This document shows positions 19,014 to 27,398 of a stretch of DNA of 35,398 nucleotides, one piece after another. The stretch's first letter is position 1. Every line of letters starts with the position of its first letter. The position numbers were made by a program, and so were the translations under genes. The DNA is taken from the NCBI GenBank assembly GCA_024641005.1, contig JAHEDX010000026.1, positions 1 through 35,398 of the forward strand, read 5' to 3'. The notes beneath the pieces are model-generated. The model made no database searches and was not told the origin of the DNA. It saw only the letters and a program-made list of their open reading frames with translations. This DNA is from Acidimicrobiaceae bacterium. GTDB lineage: Bacteria > Actinomycetota > Acidimicrobiia > Acidimicrobiales > Ilumatobacteraceae.

Positions 19014-20651
19014 TCAAGGCGCCTCGACCGACCGACGACGACCCACGATGACGTCTTCCTGGTCGAAGAGCACCTCGAACTCACCGTCCGGGCCGATCAG
19101 ATCGGCGACGAGCTGCTGCTGCTCAGGGCCGACATGATTCCGGTCGATCACGATGTAGTCGATCTCGCTCGGATCGGGTAGCCGATAGGTGTCGTCGTTG
19201 CCCCAATACGACGGCACCCACGGGTTCGGCCAGTCATAGATCTGCTCGCGGTGTGACAGGTGTGGCCCGATCGAGTAGGTCGCCGAAACGGACGCTCCCG
19301 CGGGAACGAGGTCGATCGCCGCCCGCAACGCCGCGTGACGCTCCGTCGGTTTCGCCCACACCCCGGTGTTGGCGCTGATCGGAGACGGAGACCAGGCGAC
19401 ATTGCTCACGTACGCGCACACCAGCAACCACGGCAGGAGGAATCGTCGGACGAAACGGTGTCGCCACAGCAACGCTGTGCCCTCGATCGAGGCGATCACG
19501 ATCGGGGCGATCATCACGGCCGTGTACTGATAGCGAATCGTGCGGGCGTAGGGGCTCGAGCCGATCACGCTCGCGAGCATCTGTGGGAGCGCCATCGTGA
19601 GTTGGGCCAGCCCCGCGAGCGGTATCCCACCCCACGGCAGCAGGAGATCACGGTAGAAACGCAAACGATCCGGTTGCGTGGCGTCGGAGATCACGCGGTC
19701 TGGCCGCCGGATCATCGTGCGAGCGATCTCGAACGTGCTCCCGCCGTAATCGCCGTAGAAGTACTCGATGTAGAACGGCTGCTGCCCCTGGTTGAAGGCC
19801 GGGATCAACAACCGGGTACACACCGCGTACCACACGACTCCGAGCCCGGATGCCACCAACGCCATGCGCCGGTCGCGGCGATCCGCTGCGTCGTCGCGAC
19901 GCAGCATCCACCACAGCACCAAGCCCATCATGAACACCGCAAGGGCGGTGTCTTCGCGAGTCGACAGGGCGATCACGACAGCGATGAAGAACGGCCGCCA
20001 CCGCCGCTGTGTACCGAACCACCAGGCGAACAGGAACGGGGTGACCACCAATGCCTCGGGATGGAAGTTCGCCCAAGAGATCCATTGGATCGGCGCATAC
20101 ATCAGGTACACGACGGCGAACACGAATCCGACCCACGGGCTGCGCATCCGATCACGGGCCAGCAGGTACGTGGGAACCGCCCCTGCTCCCAACGCTCCCG
20201 CTTGCACGACGTACAAGAACGAGGGCCCGGCCCCCAACCAGTAGAACGGCACGAAGGCGATCGCGATCAGATTCGTGTGGTGCCCCCAGAAGTCGAGGCC
20301 ACGAACGGTGACGAACGACTTGCCACGGGACACCAACCAGAAGCTCTGGTCGTAGATACCCATGTCGAACGCCCAGGTACCGAAGTTGCGGTGGTGCTGG
20401 ACGCCCAACCGTCCGAACACGATGGTGAAGCCCACTGCACCCAGGAATGTCAGCCAGGCAGCGGGATGGATGGTCGTGAGGCGGCCGACCACCGCACGCG
20501 TCGCGCTCGTCGGAGAAGACTCGGCCGGATCCTCACACGATCGATCGTGGTCACCGTCTGCCGGGTCGGTCTCGATCGGAGATGTCGCAGAGGGCGCCTG
20601 CTCGCCGCGAGATTCCACGCTCACGCCCCAGGTCTTGCGCCGTCGCCACAC
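19014..20651 (-). CDS. DUF2079-family polytopic membrane protein
   Basis: 545 residues with about nine hydrophobic segments between residues 65 and 430. The region NFGTWAFDMGIYDQSFW followed by RGLDFWGHHTN is typical of DUF2079, a family of predicted membrane proteins that look like lipid-linked-sugar glycosyltransferases (GT-C fold); the early Asp in the first outside loop fits that. A Ser/Asp-rich N-terminal tail of about 50 residues is likely cytoplasmic, and the last 110 residues form a soluble domain. No substrate is known. The start is uncertain (GTG 20651, or GTG codons 9-11 codons later). It lies 94 nt after nusB and converges on the glycosyltransferase fusion, so the pair may share an envelope role. 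Confidence 0.8.
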   Translation of the reverse strand: MWRRRKTWGVSVESRGEQAPSATSPIETDPADGDHDRSCEDPAESSPTSATRAVVGRLTTIHPAAWLTFLGAVGFTIVFGRLGVQHHRNFGTWAFDMGIYDQSFWLVSRGKSFVTVRGLDFWGHHTNLIAIAFVPFYWLGAGPSFLYVVQAGALGAGAVPTYLLARDRMRSPWVGFVFAVVYLMYAPIQWISWANFHPEALVVTPFLFAWWFGTQRRWRPFFIAVVIALSTREDTALAVFMMGLVLWWMLRRDDAADRRDRRMALVASGLGVVWYAVCTRLLIPAFNQGQQPFYIEYFYGDYGGSTFEIARTMIRRPDRVISDATQPDRLRFYRDLLLPWGGIPLAGLAQLTMALPQMLASVIGSSPYARTIRYQYTAVMIAPIVIASIEGTALLWRHRFVRRFLLPWLLVCAYVSNVAWSPSPISANTGVWAKPTERHAALRAAIDLVPAGASVSATYSIGPHLSHREQIYDWPNPWVPSYWGNDDTYRLPDPSEIDYIVIDRNHVGPEQQQLVADLIGPDGEFEVLFDQEDVIVGRRRSVEAP

Positions 20652-20661
20652 ACAGCGACCG

Positions 20662-20667
20662 ACACTA
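20662..20667 (-). promoter_or_regulatory. Candidate -10 box for the DUF2079 gene
   Basis: TAGTGT on the minus strand, 10 nt before the GTG at 20651, in the gap after nusB. Suggests transcription independent of the alaS-to-nusB run. Confidence 0.35.
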
Positions 20668-20745
20668 TCGGCGCCCCGCGTGTCGGGTTCGGCATGAGCG
20701 GCCTACGAGGCGACGGTTCGGCCAACGGCAAGGCCCGGCGAGGCC

Positions 20746-21150
20746 TCAGTTCGGAGGACGGACCTCTGCGGCCACCGACGCCAAGACTCCGTTCACGAAA
20801 CGCCCGGAATCATCGGTCGAGAACCGTTTGGCCAACTCGACCGCCTCGTTCAAGACCACCGCCGTAGGCACCTCGGGGCGTTCGAGCAACTCGAACACCC
20901 CCAGTCGCATCACATTGAGGTCGAGCACCGGCATCCGCGACAGGGTCCAACCCTTCGCCTTCGCCGCGATGTGGTCGTCGAGAACGGCCCGACTGCGGCC
21001 GACCCCCAACACGAGTTGGCGGGTGAGCTGATCGGGTTCGACCACCTGGAGTTCGATCGTGTCGGCCGGCTCGATGCCCTTCGAATGAGCTTCGTACAAC
21101 AGGTACAGGGCGCGTTCACGAGCGTCGGAACGCTCGTCGGGACGATGCAT
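20746..21150 (-). CDS. nusB: Transcription antitermination factor NusB
   Basis: 134 residues. With NusE (S10) it binds boxA RNA and supports processive transcription of rRNA operons. The all-helical family pattern is clear: ARERALYLLYEAHSKG near the N-terminus, then DLNVMRLGVFELLERPEVPTAVVLNEAVELAKRFSTDDSGRFVNGVL (about residues 77-124), the most conserved part. It begins 5 nt after efp without a ribosome binding site and ends the alaS-to-nusB run. In Streptomyces this end is followed by bldD and pyrR; here DUF2079 follows. Confidence 0.95.
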   Translation of the reverse strand: MHRPDERSDARERALYLLYEAHSKGIEPADTIELQVVEPDQLTRQLVLGVGRSRAVLDDHIAAKAKGWTLSRMPVLDLNVMRLGVFELLERPEVPTAVVLNEAVELAKRFSTDDSGRFVNGVLASVAAEVRPPN

Positions 21151-21155
21151 GATGC

Positions 21156-21719
21156 TCAGACGCGCGTCATGTACTCGCCGGAGCGAGTGTCGACACGGAT
21201 CTTCTCTCCGGTCTCGATGAACAATGGCACCTGGACGACCTTGCCGGTTTCGAGCGTTGCCGGCTTGCGGGCGCCGGATACCCGGTCCCCTTGCACGCCA
21301 GGCTCGGTTTCGGCGATCGTCAGCTCGACAGACGCCGCGATCTCGACGCCGATGATCTCGCCATTGAAGAACGCCACCTGAGCCGTCATGCCTTCGATCA
21401 TGTAGTCGGTGGCATCACCGAGTGCCACGGGGGCGACGTGCATCTGTTCGTAGGTGTCGTTGTTCATGAAGACGTAGTCATCGCCATCGCGATAGAGAAA
21501 GTTCATGTCCTCACGATTGATGATCGCCTGCTCGATCTTGATCCCGGCGTTGAAGGTGCGGTCGAAGACGTTGCCGGACTTGACGTTGCGCAGCTTCGTA
21601 CGCACGAAGGCGCCGCCCTTGCCTGGCTTCACGTGCTGGAATTCGACGACCTGAAACAGGCCATTGTCGAGTTCGAGCGTGATGCCGGTCTTCAGATCGT
21701 TGGTGGTGATGGTGGGCAT
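21156..21719 (-). CDS. efp: Elongation factor P
   Basis: 187 residues. Relieves ribosome stalling at polyproline stretches. Three beta-barrel domains are expected and the length is normal. The tip loop KPGKGGAF carries K34, the position modified in other bacteria; no genes for its modification by beta-lysylation or rhamnosylation are visible here. [10 protein letters not shown] and VLE-like [16 protein letters not shown] (domain III) are conserved. The start overlaps the end of pepQ by 28 nt, so translation is probably coupled. Confidence 0.97.
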   Translation of the reverse strand: MPTITTNDLKTGITLELDNGLFQVVEFQHVKPGKGGAFVRTKLRNVKSGNVFDRTFNAGIKIEQAIINREDMNFLYRDGDDYVFMNNDTYEQMHVAPVALGDATDYMIEGMTAQVAFFNGEIIGVEIAASVELTIAETEPGVQGDRVSGARKPATLETGKVVQVPLFIETGEKIRVDTRSGEYMTRV

Positions 21720-22831
21720 GGGGTGTCTTTCGGCGATGCGGTGAGGATTCGACAGCCCGTCTCGGTGACCTCGACGAGGTCCTCGATGCGCAAGCCGCCG
21801 AAACCGACACGATAGAGGCCAGGTTCGACAGTCACGACGTCACCGGCCCGGAGATCTGCCGTCGAGGCCGGAGATTCGAACGGGTCCTCGTGGATCTGCA
21901 GCCCGACGCCGTGGCCCGTCGAGTGCAGGAACCAGTCGCTGTACCCGGCATCGACCGACATCGACCGACACACCGCGTCGACATCACGTGCGGCGGCACC
22001 CGACCTGACAGCCTGTATTCCGGCGATCTGGACTGCGAGCAGCAACTGGTACACATCCCACTGCTCGGGACTCGGATCACCGACGACATAGCTGCGGGTC
22101 ATGTCGGAGTGGTAGCCCTCGACGAGGGCACCGACATCGATCACCACCGTGTCCCCCTCGGTGATCTGTCGTGTGCTCGCCTCGTGGTGCGGGCGGGCGG
22201 CGTGATCCGGTCCACTCGCGACAATGGTGTCGTAACTCGGCCCGTCGGCACCATGCCGCCGCATTCGGTATTCGAGTTCCATGCGCACGTCCGCTTCGGT
22301 CGGACCCTCGAAGAGCATCGGGGCGACCTCGGCCAGCGCCGCGTCGGCGCATCGGCACGCCTCGGAGATGCGGGCGATCTCACCGGCATCCTTCGTGCGG
22401 CGCTCGTCTTCGATGAGCCCATCGGCGGCGACGATCGGAAGTTCGACCGCCAGAGCCTGCCATCTGGCATGCGTGAGCGAGCGGGCATCGGCACCGACCG
22501 CAGCGATCCCCGCGAATGCGCCAACGAAGGCCTCGTGCTGGGCGTCGTGGGTGAAGCCCACGACGATCTCGGCCTCGACCCCCGCAGCCGCCAACTCGTC
22601 GGTCGCACGATCGCGATAGCGGCCGTCGGTCACCAGCACCAGACGATCCGGCAACAACGCGACCGATGCGTTCGATCCGGTGAAACCCGTGAGCCAGCGC
22701 ACATTCGTCATGCCGGTGACGGCGAGCGCCTCGACACGATGGTCACCGAGACGGGATCGCAGCCGGCCGGCGCGTCCGGCGTACTCGATCTCCGGTCGGC
22801 GGGCGACCGGCGAGGAACCCGAGAGAATCAT
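21692..22831 (-). CDS. pepQ: M24 family Xaa-Pro peptidase
   Basis: 379 residues from ATG 22831. Cleaves peptides at proline with a two-metal site. After an N-terminal creatinase-like domain, the metal ligands are all present: VIDVGA and YHSDMTR (two Asp), [12 protein letters not shown] (His), VTVEPGLY and [10 protein letters not shown] (two Glu). The start overlaps the aroQ stop as ATGA; the frame is open 77 codons further upstream but only inside aroQ. The last 9 codons overlap efp. The pairing with efp, a polyproline factor, is conserved in actinobacteria. The symbol is by locus position; pepP is the other name in use. Confidence 0.92.
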   Translation of the reverse strand: MILSGSSPVARRPEIEYAGRAGRLRSRLGDHRVEALAVTGMTNVRWLTGFTGSNASVALLPDRLVLVTDGRYRDRATDELAAAGVEAEIVVGFTHDAQHEAFVGAFAGIAAVGADARSLTHARWQALAVELPIVAADGLIEDERRTKDAGEIARISEACRCADAALAEVAPMLFEGPTEADVRMELEYRMRRHGADGPSYDTIVASGPDHAARPHHEASTRQITEGDTVVIDVGALVEGYHSDMTRSYVVGDPSPEQWDVYQLLLAVQIAGIQAVRSGAAARDVDAVCRSMSVDAGYSDWFLHSTGHGVGLQIHEDPFESPASTADLRAGDVVTVEPGLYRVGFGGLRIEDLVEVTETGCRILTASPKDTPCPPSPPTI

Positions 22832-23265
22832 CCCAGTCTCGCCGCTATCGCTCGAACCGCCAGGTCGTAGCCCTGCTTTCCGAATCCCATGATCGAGCCC
22901 GTCGACACCGGAGCGACGACGCTGGTGTGCCGCCACGGTTCGCGGGCGTTGGGATTGGAGATGTGGACCTCGACGACGGGACCATCGAACGCGGCAAGCG
23001 CGTCGTGGATCGCCCACGCGTAGTGCGTGAACGCGCCGGGATTGATGATGATCGCAGCACATCGCCCTCGAGCGCGGTGGATGTGCTCGATCAGGTCCCC
23101 CTCGTGATTCGATTGGTGCGCCTCGAGCGTGAGCCCGTGCTGTTCGGCAGCGACGGTTGTGTACGAGACATAGTCGTCGAGCGTGTCGGTGCCGTATATC
23201 TCAGGTTCACGATCACCGAGCAGGTTGAGATTCGGGCCATGCAGCAGTAGTACCAGCGTCGTCAC
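22828..23265 (-). CDS. aroQ: 3-dehydroquinate dehydratase, type II
   Basis: 145 residues. Third step of the shikimate pathway. Type II signature: LLLHGPNLNLLGDREPEIYG with Y24 as catalytic base, SNHEGDLIEHIHRA, IINPGAFTHYAWAIHDAL, and EVHISNPNAREPWRHTS with the late His. GTG start overlapping the acetyltransferase stop by 4 nt. Confidence 0.96.
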   Translation of the reverse strand: MTTLVLLLHGPNLNLLGDREPEIYGTDTLDDYVSYTTVAAEQHGLTLEAHQSNHEGDLIEHIHRARGRCAAIIINPGAFTHYAWAIHDALAAFDGPVVEVHISNPNAREPWRHTSVVAPVSTGSIMGFGKQGYDLAVRAIAARLG

Positions 23266-23804
23266 GATTGCTCACGGTACCGCGAGCGGGTGATCCGATA
23301 CAGCACGTGCCGGCGGAGCGGGCTACCGAGGGGGACGCTGGGATGGTCGAAATCCTCAGATGGGTCGTATTCGAGTCCGAGCTTCTCCATGACGCGACGG
23401 GACCGAGCATTGGTCTCAGCGGTGAACGAGATCACCTCGGTGAAGCCCAGGTCGTCGAAACCGTGGCGCAGACATTCGACCGCAGCTTCGGTCGCGTATC
23501 CGCGGCCCCAGTGATCGGCGCGGATACGCCATCCGATCTCGACCCCCTCCCTGAACCAAGGCGCCATGAAGCCGGTGAACCCGATTGCCTCGCCATCGCA
23601 CTCGACACACCACAATCCGTAGCCATGCTCGTCGAATCGGTGCTCGATACGGTCCATGAAGCTGTCGGAGCCCGCTCGATCCATGACCGGACCGATCGTG
23701 GCCATCACCAGCGGATCGACGTTCAAGGCATGGAACGCCGCTCGATCTGTTTCCCGCCAGCGACGAAGCACGAGCCGCTCGGTGTGCAGCGTCGCGACGT
23801 GCAT
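23262..23804 (-). CDS. GNAT acetyltransferase (RimJ/RimL type) embedded in the aro operon
   Basis: 180 residues. Acetyl-CoA-dependent N-acetyltransferase. TLHTERLVLRRWRETD is the usual opening; EIGWRIRADHWGRGYATEAAV contains the acetyl-CoA pyrophosphate loop (GRGYA), and TNARSRRVMEKLGL is motif B of the RimJ/RimL and Acetyltransf_3 group. The substrate cannot be read from the sequence: ribosomal protein N-termini, antibiotics and small metabolites are all precedents. ATG at 23804 overlaps the aroB stop by one base (TGATG) and the stop overlaps aroQ, so it is fully built into the operon. It is not part of the standard actinobacterial aro order. Confidence 0.88.
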   Translation of the reverse strand: MHVATLHTERLVLRRWRETDRAAFHALNVDPLVMATIGPVMDRAGSDSFMDRIEHRFDEHGYGLWCVECDGEAIGFTGFMAPWFREGVEIGWRIRADHWGRGYATEAAVECLRHGFDDLGFTEVISFTAETNARSRRVMEKLGLEYDPSEDFDHPSVPLGSPLRRHVLYRITRSRYREQS

Positions 23805-24820
23805 CACGACGCCATGCGTGACAAGGCGTCGAGCACTGAACCGTCGTCGACGCCCGTGACGCTCTCGACACCGTGAGGACCATCGAGCACGAACGTCAGC
23901 CCGTCGAGCGCCTTCTTGTCCCGACGCATCAGATCGAGCAACTGGTTCGGATCGACCCCTGCCGGCAGGTCGACGCCGAGCGCATACTCCTCCCCCACGA
24001 CTGCGAAATGCTGATCGACACGTTCGACCGGAATGCGACCGAGCACGTTCGCAAGATGCGCAGCGAAGATCAGGCCGATCGCAACCGCCTCTCCGTGCGC
24101 GTACCGATGTTCGGTTGCCGTCTCGATCGCGTGCGCCAGGGTGTGCCCATAGTTCAGAATCGCCCGGCGGCCGCTCTCGCGCTCGTCCGACGCGACGATC
24201 TCGGCCTTGATCTGGACGCACCTCGCCACCCGTGCGGTGAGGTCCAACGCCAACAGATCGTCGCCCGTCAGGAAGTGGTACTTCGCCATCTCTCCGTAGC
24301 CGCATCGGATTTCCCGGTCGGGCAGGGTGTCGAGCGCATCGAGATCGCACACCACCCCGGAGGGCTGCCAGAACGCACCCACCAGGTTCTTGCCCTCGGG
24401 CAGGTTGACGCCGGTCTTGCCACCTATCGCGGCGTCGACCATACCCAGCAAGGTGGTGGCGACGTGGACCACCGGAACGCCCCGGTGGTAACTCGCTGCA
24501 GCGAAGCCGGCGACGTCGGTGACCATGCCGCCGCCCACGCCGATCACGACGTCGTTGCGGGTCAATCCCATCCGAGCGAAGCTCCGACACAGCTCGCCGA
24601 TCGTTTCGAGCGACTTGTACTGCTCGCCGATACCGATCTGGAACGTCTCGTGCGGGATGTTCGCGCTGATCTGCACCGGGACGTCCGCCTGCGTGACGAT
24701 CGCCGCCCGCTTGGCGGTGACGGGGAGCAGCGTGCCGAGCAACTCAGCAGCTCCGTAGCCGACCAACACGTCGTAGGACCGACCGTCGATGGGCACCCGG
24801 ACGCGACGGACCTCACTCAT
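23804..24820 (-). CDS. aroB: 3-dehydroquinate synthase
   Basis: 338 residues, slightly short for the family. Converts DAHP to 3-dehydroquinate with NAD and zinc. Motifs: GGGMVTDVAGFAAASYHRG (NAD binding), TTLLGMVDAAIGGKTGVN, KNLVGAFWQP, GYGEMAKYH, then ILNYGHTLAHAIE with zinc ligands and HGEAVAIG. ATG start overlapping the aroK stop (ATGA). Confidence 0.97.
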   Translation of the reverse strand: MSEVRRVRVPIDGRSYDVLVGYGAAELLGTLLPVTAKRAAIVTQADVPVQISANIPHETFQIGIGEQYKSLETIGELCRSFARMGLTRNDVVIGVGGGMVTDVAGFAAASYHRGVPVVHVATTLLGMVDAAIGGKTGVNLPEGKNLVGAFWQPSGVVCDLDALDTLPDREIRCGYGEMAKYHFLTGDDLLALDLTARVARCVQIKAEIVASDERESGRRAILNYGHTLAHAIETATEHRYAHGEAVAIGLIFAAHLANVLGRIPVERVDQHFAVVGEEYALGVDLPAGVDPNQLLDLMRRDKKALDGLTFVLDGPHGVESVTGVDDGSVLDALSRMAS

Positions 24821-25380
24821 GCCACGATCCGATCAGCGATCTCATCGGGCGTCAAGCCGGACACCATCACGATCGCGTCAGCGACCTCGCGGTACAGCGG
24901 CTCACGCTCGTCGTGCATACGTTTCAGTGTGCCCGCCGGGTCGTCGTCGAGCCAAGGTCGATGCTCGCGGCTGAGTGTCCTGTCGCCGAGCGAGGAGGGA
25001 TCGGCATCGAGCCAGACGACGTACGCGTCCGACTTGACGAGACGATCTCGATGCCTCCCGTCGAGCACGACGCCACCGGCGGCCGCGATCACCGCCGCCG
25101 CCGAACCGGCGAGCGCATCCGTCAGTGCTTCGCCCTCGTGCCGCCGCAACTCGTCCACCCCATCGTCCGCGAGGATCTGTTTGACCGTCCTTCCTGTCAA
25201 CGCCTCGATGCGATGATCCGAATCGATCAGTTCGCGGCCCAGTCGATTCGCCAACACCCGACCGACCGTCGTCTTGCCGGCCCCCATCAATCCGACCAGT
25301 ACCAGATGCCGTCCGATCAGATCGTTCGAGCTGGGTACTCGGCGAACGAGAGACCGACGGGAGGGATCGGCCTCGTTCAC
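24817..25380 (-). CDS. aroK: Shikimate kinase
   Basis: 187 residues. Phosphorylates shikimate at the 3-hydroxyl. The Walker A loop GLMGAGKT is at residues 30-37; DSDHRIE binds shikimate and GGV-x-LDGRHRDRL follows. The first 20 residues are an extension not needed by the family; the GTG at 25380 is kept because it overlaps the aroC stop as GTGA. A later start near the P-loop cannot be excluded. Confidence 0.95.
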   Translation of the reverse strand: MNEADPSRRSLVRRVPSSNDLIGRHLVLVGLMGAGKTTVGRVLANRLGRELIDSDHRIEALTGRTVKQILADDGVDELRRHEGEALTDALAGSAAAVIAAAGGVVLDGRHRDRLVKSDAYVVWLDADPSSLGDRTLSREHRPWLDDDPAGTLKRMHDEREPLYREVADAIVMVSGLTPDEIADRIVA

Positions 25381-26540
25381 AGAGTCGAGCGAAACGACTC
25401 GGCATTTCGCACGAACTCGCCGACCGAGTCACCGCCGAACTTCCGTTGTGCTTCCTGCGCGAGGACCAACGCCACCATGGTCTCGGCGACGACACCCATC
25501 GCGGGCACCGCGGTGACATCGGTACGTTCCTTGAAGGACACGCCCGACTCTTTCGTCGCGGTGTCGACTGTCTCGAGCGTCGGCCGATTGAGCGTGGCGA
25601 GCGGCTTCATGGCAGCACGGGCCACCAGCAACTCACCATTGCTCATACCACCCTCGACACCCCCGGCCAACGTGCTCAGACGCGTATACGCGCGGTTGTC
25701 GGCATCCCAACGGATCGCGTCGTGGGCCTGGCTACCCAACCGACCGGCCACCTCGAAACCATCGCCGATCTCGACGCCTTTGACCGCCTGGATCGACATC
25801 AACGCCTGCGCCAGCATCGCATCGAGCTTGCGGTCCCAGTGCACATATGAGCCCAGTCCCACCGGCACACCGAAGCCGAGCACTTCCACTACGCCACCGA
25901 GCGAGTCACCCTCTTTCGCTGCCGCCTTGATCTCGTCGATCATCAACCTGGTGGCGGTCGCATCGAAGCACCGCACCTCTGACGAATCGACGGCGCCGAG
26001 GTCGGCCGGGGTCGGTCGGGCGGCATCGACCGCCACGCGGGCGGTACCCATCTGGATGACGTGCGAAATGATCTCGACACCGAGATACGAGAGCAACTTC
26101 TTGGCGAGCGCACCAGCTGCGACCCGCGCCGCCGTCTCGCGCGCCGAGGCTCGCTCGAGCACGTCGCGAGCATCGGTGAACCCGTATTTCTGCATCCCCG
26201 CCAGATCCGCGTGACCGGGCCGCACCTGCGTGAGCGGGTCCTTCGTGGCACCAGGCGCCGGGGACATCTCCTCGTGCCATTTGTCGCTGCGGAACCATTC
26301 GGAGTTCTTGATCTCGATCACCACCGGCGACCCCAGCGTGCGGCCGTGCCGGACGCCTCCGATCAGCGTCAGCTCGTCCTGCTCGAACTTCTGGCGGGGC
26401 CCACGTCCGTAGCCGAGCCGGCGGCGAGCCATCTCGGTCTGGATCTCGTCGACCGTGATCTCGAGACCCGCCGGGAGACCTTCGACGACAGCGACCAGCG
26501 CCTGACCGTGCGATTCGCCGGCGGTGAGGAAACGGAGCAT
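25377..26540 (-). CDS. aroC: Chorismate synthase
   Basis: 387 residues. Last step of the shikimate pathway, needing reduced FMN. MLRFLTAGESHG is the family opening (catalytic His), RRRLGYGRGPRQKFEQDE, RPGHADLAGMQKYG, RASARETAARVAAGA and GGVEGGMSNGE are conserved. The ATG at 26540 is 21 nt after aroE. TAGCCT sits exactly 7 nt upstream of it, so it may also be made from a leaderless transcript that starts the aroC-aroK-aroB part of the run. Confidence 0.97.
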   Translation of the reverse strand: MLRFLTAGESHGQALVAVVEGLPAGLEITVDEIQTEMARRRLGYGRGPRQKFEQDELTLIGGVRHGRTLGSPVVIEIKNSEWFRSDKWHEEMSPAPGATKDPLTQVRPGHADLAGMQKYGFTDARDVLERASARETAARVAAGALAKKLLSYLGVEIISHVIQMGTARVAVDAARPTPADLGAVDSSEVRCFDATATRLMIDEIKAAAKEGDSLGGVVEVLGFGVPVGLGSYVHWDRKLDAMLAQALMSIQAVKGVEIGDGFEVAGRLGSQAHDAIRWDADNRAYTRLSTLAGGVEGGMSNGELLVARAAMKPLATLNRPTLETVDTATKESGVSFKERTDVTAVPAMGVVAETMVALVLAQEAQRKFGGDSVGEFVRNAESFRSTL

Positions 26541-26547
26541 CCGAGCG

Positions 26548-26553
26548 AGGCTA
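26548..26553 (-). promoter_or_regulatory. Leaderless -10 box for aroC
   Basis: TAGCCT on the minus strand in the aroE-aroC gap, 7 nt before the aroC ATG. Implies an internal promoter for the downstream shikimate genes. Confidence 0.45.
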
Positions 26554-26561
26554 CCCGGCCG

Positions 26562-27398
26562 CTACCTCGACCGAGCGGCCAGTTCTGCCTCGGCGGCGGC
26601 GCGCATCACGGCAGGATCGGGACGTTGACCGGTCCACAGCTGCTGCTGTAGCACGGCTTGGTGTACGAGCATGCCCAGCCCGTCGATCGTGGTCGCGCCG
26701 GCGGCGGCCGCCGCCCGCAGCAGCGCCGTGTCGAGCGGGTGGTACACGATGTCGGCGACGACGAGGTCATGCCGGAGCAGCGCAGGTTCGATCGGCAGGT
26801 CGTCGTGGCCCATACCGACCGACGTCGCATTGACCAGCAACGATGCGCCTTCGACATCGCCCGGCGTTCCGACCCTGGCGACGGCGCACAACTCGACCGC
26901 ACGCTCTGCGGCGTCTCGCGTGCGGTTGACGATTGCTATGTCGGCGACACCGGCACGACCGAGCGCGTCGATGATCGAGCGTGCTGCGCCACCGGCCCCC
27001 AGCACCACGACGCGGGCACCGGACAGCGAGTGGCCCGAGTGCAACACGGATTCGATCAACCCCTGGCCATCGGTGCTGGCACCGAAGGTCGATCCGTCGG
27101 CACGGAGCACGATCGTATTGACCGAGCCGAGTGCCCGTGCGGCGAGATCGATCTCGTCGACGGCTCGCGCCGCGTCGGCCTTGTGCGGCATCGTGACCGC
27201 GTAGCCCCCGATGCCCAGCACCTTCATCGCTGCGATCGCCTCCCCCGCCCTGCCCGCCGGGACGTCGAACGCGACGAACCGCCAATCGAGCCCGGTCGCC
27301 TCGAACACGGCGTTGTGCAGGGCCGGTGACAGCGAGTGACGCACCGGCGACCCGATCACTGCTGCGAGCCGGGTTGCTCCGGTGATGCCGTTTCTCAC
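26562..27398 (-). CDS. aroE: Shikimate dehydrogenase
   Basis: 278 residues from GTG 27398. Reduces 3-dehydroshikimate with NADPH. SPVRHSLSPALHNAVF binds shikimate, VTMPHKADA carries the catalytic Lys, STDGQG the Asp, and VLGAGGAARSIIDAL is the dinucleotide-binding loop, with NRTRDAAERA after it that favours NADP. The start overlaps the mltG stop (GTGA); the open frame further upstream lies inside mltG. Confidence 0.95.
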   Translation of the reverse strand: MRNGITGATRLAAVIGSPVRHSLSPALHNAVFEATGLDWRFVAFDVPAGRAGEAIAAMKVLGIGGYAVTMPHKADAARAVDEIDLAARALGSVNTIVLRADGSTFGASTDGQGLIESVLHSGHSLSGARVVVLGAGGAARSIIDALGRAGVADIAIVNRTRDAAERAVELCAVARVGTPGDVEGASLLVNATSVGMGHDDLPIEPALLRHDLVVADIVYHPLDTALLRAAAAAGATTIDGLGMLVHQAVLQQQLWTGQRPDPAVMRAAAEAELAARSR

